A DNA stretch of 64,000 nucleotides from Diphasiastrum complanatum (Eukaryota > Streptophyta > Lycopodiopsida > Lycopodiales > Lycopodiaceae): NCBI GenBank assembly GCA_029204225.1, contig CM055108.1, forward strand, positions 26,155,303 through 26,219,302, read 5' to 3'. This document shows positions 61,109-64,000 of the stretch, in pieces. The notes beneath the pieces were generated by a model that was not told the DNA's origin, ran no database searches, and saw only the letters and a list, made by a program, of their open reading frames with translations. Both the position numbers and the translations under genes were made by a program. The number at the start of each line of letters is the position of its first letter. The first letter of the stretch is position 1.

Positions 61109-61907
61109 CTAAAGGATGAAATGAGCTAAATCCTTGGTTTTCATTCAATTTGATCACAATTTTTTATCTAAATCTTGTGTAGATTGGATCTTAGCATCTA
61201 GTATTGATTCTAGAACTCAAAGTGAGTCAAATACATTGGAGATTGGTGTTGTGTGACTTCATTTGCAGGTGTTTAGGTGTCTAAAACCAGAGGCAAAGTT
61301 GAATTCAATTCACATTACCAAGATAGCAAGTTTTGCTTGCTCCAAGCATTGATTTCTAAGCAAGTTTTGGAGGTGATTTCACAGAGGAGGCTTTCTAGCA
61401 TTCAAGGAGAGGGAAGATCAGAGTTTTGGGGACTCTTCAAGGCTGTTCTAAGGTGTAGTAGACACCTCCTAAAGTGATTTAGGTTCAGTCCAACCATTGC
61501 TTGACTTATGCACCAAATTAGATCAATTTTTCATCAATTTTGATCATTTTTTGCTTGTGATTGTATAGTAGATTGTGTTGCATCCTCATTAAGTTCCATT
61601 TAGATCTTTTACAAGTGATTTTGGAAGTATATTAGGTTGCTGAAATTCACTCTTGATCAGATCATTTGGAAGCTTTAATGTTCTTTATAGAAAGAGGGGC
61701 AATTCTACTAGTATTGTCTACTTCAATCAAGCAAGTGCATTGTTTCTAGTATTCTATGATTTGATTTTGTTAGAGATCATTCTTAGATCTTTATAGGAAG
61801 TCTATTACTGATCTTTTCAGGTCCCTAAGAAGTGGGATAAGGTAGACCTTCAATCAAATCAATAGAAGTAACCTTCATTTGTGTCAAGTCCTTGATTAGG
61901 AGACTAG
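61109..61907 (+). other. Leader of the right-hand copia element
   Basis: Non-coding 800-bp leader. The small frame at 61277-61477 has no domain. Pyrimidine-CAGG sites near 61268 (TTTGCAGG) and 61818 (TTTTCAGG) resemble those in the leader of the 23-kb element. Confidence 0.5.
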
Positions 61908-64000
61908 ATGGCATCTATAAATGCATATCTTTTGGATACTAATGAAAGGCTCAACAAAACTAACTATTCCATATGGAAAGTTAGAATGGAATCTATCATG
62001 ATCATGCAAGATCTGATGGAAATTGTAAATGGTAAGGAGGGTGAACCTATTCATCCTCAAGAAAAAGCCAAATACATCAAGAGGTGCAATGTTGCACTAC
62101 ATTGCATAAAAATGAATGTTGCAAATGAACTCTTAAGAGAGGTAGGAGATTGCACTTCAGCTCAAGATGCTTGGGAGACTTTGCAAAAGGTCTATGAATC
62201 CAAGAACCAAACTAGAATGTTAGCTTTGAAGAATCAAATCTATAGAAGCTATCAAAAGAAAGGAGAGAGTGCACATACTTTTGTCCTAAGAGTAAAGGAA
62301 TTGAACAAAGAGCTAGCCTTTATAGGTGACCCTATCAAGGATGAAGAGCTTGTTCAACTCATATTGAATGGACTAAGCTTTGAGTTTGACAATTTGGTTC
62401 AGGGATATGCAATTATGGGTAAGCTACCCATACTTGAAGAACTCCAAGGCACACTCATGGCCGAGGAATCAAGAAGGAGCCAAATGCAAGAGAGGATGGA
62501 TAGGCTTTCCATCCAAGGTGGAGATGACCAAGCTCTCTTCACCAAAGGCAAAGGCAAGTCCAAAGGCAAAGGATCAACATTCAAGAAGTCTACAAAGCTT
62601 GAGGATCAAGAAGGACCCCCAAAGGCATCTCCATCAACCACCAAAGTCAAGAAGGACAAATCAAAGGTGAAGTGCTACTATTGTAGCAAGATGGGGCATT
62701 ATGCCTCGGAATGCTTCAAGAGGAAGCAAGATCAAATCCAAGCCAACATGAGCAAAGAGGAGGAGGAGGAGAGTTCACATGAGGACTCTCTCATGATGTC
62801 CATATTTTCTTCAACAAGCTTCAAAGGAGAAGATCCTTGGTGGATTGACTCGGGTGCTAGTTCACACATGACTAGTAAAAGGGAGTTTTTCTCTTCTCTC
62901 TTATCTTATGATGGACCTATAAAGTCTATCTATACAACAAATGATGAAGCTTGTAAGATTGAAGGAGTTGGTAGCATTCCCCTTTGCTTAGGATCTTCCA
63001 AAAAGATCAACATAGAAGGTGTTTTGTACATTCCTACAATAACAAAGAATCTACTAAGTGTTGGCCAAATGGTAGACAATGGTTTCAATGTTGACTTTGC
63101 TTCAAATGAATGTTTTATCAAGAAGAAGGGTAAGATAGTGGCTAAGGGCACTAGACTTGGCAAACTTTATAAGCTGGATGCATTTGTGGATACTAATGTT
63201 GTCATGTTGGCCGAGAAGAGCAAAATATCTACCTTTACTTTATGGCACAAAAGACTTGGACATGTCAACTCGGGTTCCATGGAGGCTATGATCAAGGAGG
63301 AGTATGCTTTAGGCCTACCAAGGTCTATTGGGAAGGAAGACAAGGTTTGTGAAGCTTGTGACTTATCCAAGGCACATAAGAAGGTATTTCCTAACTCCAT
63401 CACAAAGTCATCTCATCCTCTTGAACTCATACACTCGGATGTGCACATTGCTAGCACCAGGTCTAATGGAGGTTCATCCATGTTTTTAACCTTCATTGAT
63501 GACTACTCAAGATATTGTTGGGTGTTCTTACTTTCCTTCAAGTCTCAAGTATTTGATACTTTTGTAAAGTTCAAGTTGTTTGTGGAAAAGCATCATAATC
63601 ATAGCATCGAGATTCTTAGAAGTGACAATGGTGGAGAATTCATCTCCAATGAGTTCAAGGCCTTTTGTGAGGAGGAAGGGATCAAGAAAGAGACTTCTTG
63701 TCCTTACACTCCTCAACAAAATGGAGTTGCTGAAAGAAGGAATAGAACATTATGTAAATGTTCTAAGGCTTTAAGATTAGATGCTTGTTTGCCCAAATCC
63801 TTTTGGGGTGAGTCTCTTGTATGTGCAAACTACTTGATGAATAGGGTGTCTTGCAAAGCAATTGAAGGCAAAACTCCTTATGAGATGTTGTATGGAAAGA
63901 AACCCAATCTTAATCACTTGAAAGTTTTTGGGTGTATATGTTATGTGCATGTGCCATTGGAAACAAGAACCAAGGAGGATCCATCTTCCACAAGAGGGAT
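61908..64000 (+). CDS. Copia gag-protease-integrase polyprotein, runs off the window
   Basis: ATG at 61908, 697 codons without a stop. Gag capsid ~1-200 (NYSIWKVRMESIM, ALHCIKMNVANELL, AWETLQKVYESKN, LVQLILNGL); Lys-rich linker; zinc knuckle CYYCSKMGHYASEC at ~256-269; acidic linker; protease WWIDSGASSHMT at ~312-323; pre-integrase LWHKRLGHVNSG at ~445 with the HHCC pair CEACDLSKAHKK; integrase catalytic triad in HSDVH, RSDNGGEF and VAERRNRT (~510, 570, 606), then the KTPYEMLYGKKP and VFGCICYVHVP end. The host cell would translate one polyprotein, cut by its own protease; capsid packages RNA and integrase inserts the DNA copy. RT-RNase H is expected beyond 64000. Confidence 0.93.
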   Translation, partial: MASINAYLLDTNERLNKTNYSIWKVRMESIMIMQDLMEIVNGKEGEPIHPQEKAKYIKRCNVALHCIKMNVANELLREVGDCTSAQDAWETLQKVYESKNQTRMLALKNQIYRSYQKKGESAHTFVLRVKELNKELAFIGDPIKDEELVQLILNGLSFEFDNLVQGYAIMGKLPILEELQGTLMAEESRRSQMQERMDRLSIQGGDDQALFTKGKGKSKGKGSTFKKSTKLEDQEGPPKASPSTTKVKKDKSKVKCYYCSKMGHYASECFKRKQDQIQANMSKEEEEESSHEDSLMMSIFSSTSFKGEDPWWIDSGASSHMTSKREFFSSLLSYDGPIKSIYTTNDEACKIEGVGSIPLCLGSSKKINIEGVLYIPTITKNLLSVGQMVDNGFNVDFASNECFIKKKGKIVAKGTRLGKLYKLDAFVDTNVVMLAEKSKISTFTLWHKRLGHVNSGSMEAMIKEEYALGLPRSIGKEDKVCEACDLSKAHKKVFPNSITKSSHPLELIHSDVHIASTRSNGGSSMFLTFIDDYSRYCWVFLLSFKSQVFDTFVKFKLFVEKHHNHSIEILRSDNGGEFISNEFKAFCEEEGIKKETSCPYTPQQNGVAERRNRTLCKCSKALRLDACLPKSFWGESLVCANYLMNRVSCKAIEGKTPYEMLYGKKPNLNHLKVFGCICYVHVPLETRTKEDPSSTRG

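Larger units (their letters stand above)
60415..64000 (+). mobile_element. Ty1/copia element, 5' two thirds, open to the window end
   Basis: 5' LTR (60415-61096), primer site, ~800-bp leader, and one long open gag-pol frame from 61908 that continues past the window. No stop or frameshift in 697 codons and all catalytic residues visible so far intact, so this may be an autonomous copy. The 3' part (RT, RNase H, 3' LTR) lies outside the window. Confidence 0.88.

Overview
The window is nuclear plant DNA with a low gene and high transposon content. Three things show this: plant-type LRR receptor kinases interrupted by a GT-AG intron, LTR retrotransposons with plant-type tRNA primer sites, and long GA/CT microsatellites. 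The layers of nested, internally deleted Ty1/copia and Ty3/gypsy copies and a ~9.7-kb repeat-filled intron suggest a large genome such as a gymnosperm's; that is inference and the species is not identified.

Only two host genes are supported. RLK-A (+, 4214-7464) and RLK-B (-, exon 2 at 31891-35096) are convergent paralogues with an LRR ectodomain, a non-LRR island, one membrane span and a kinase domain, closest in layout to LRR subfamily X (NILR1/At1g74360-like). Both main exons start at an equivalent splice acceptor in phase 1. For RLK-B a matching first exon with a signal peptide lies at 44804-44948 (-) and ends in a consensus donor of the right phase, so the gene probably spans 31891 to ~45.0 kb. 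RLK-A is a non-RD kinase that keeps Lys, alpha-C Glu, catalytic-loop Asp and DFG. RLK-B has lost the alpha-C Glu and the catalytic Asp and has a damaged glycine loop, so it is a predicted pseudokinase.

Layout: 0-3.1 kb, gypsy gag (-) and a copia remnant; 4.2-8.1 kb, RLK-A; 9.3-10.5 kb, copia 3' end; 10.9 kb, (GA)n; 11.3-13.0 kb, copia remnant (-); 13.5-14.9 kb, tandem array of ~370-385 bp units; 15.0-20.6 kb, mosaic of copia and chromodomain gypsy fragments; 21.6-23.0 kb, gypsy LTR, primer site and repeated leader, into which a young copia element with intact ends (23049-26700, target duplication ACAGA) has inserted; 26.7-31.9 kb, AT-rich repeats; 31.9-45.0 kb, RLK-B, whose intron holds a GC-rich foldback element, a deletion-fused copia remnant and a non-autonomous LTR element (37702-42975) with a long acidic non-pol reading frame; 47.0-54.1 kb, a copia element (-) with a cluster of gypsy LTRs nested in its leader; 54.1-60.4 kb, decayed gypsy and copia pieces; 60.4-64.0 kb, a copia element with an open gag-protease-integrase frame that runs off the window.

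The main leads are the predicted pseudokinase receptor with a transposon-inflated first intron, the LTR element with the acidic frame, a short-interior LTR element with ~800-bp LTRs, paired hairpins at 39.0-39.3 kb, and a CACACGTGTG-type palindrome that recurs in several unrelated LTRs.
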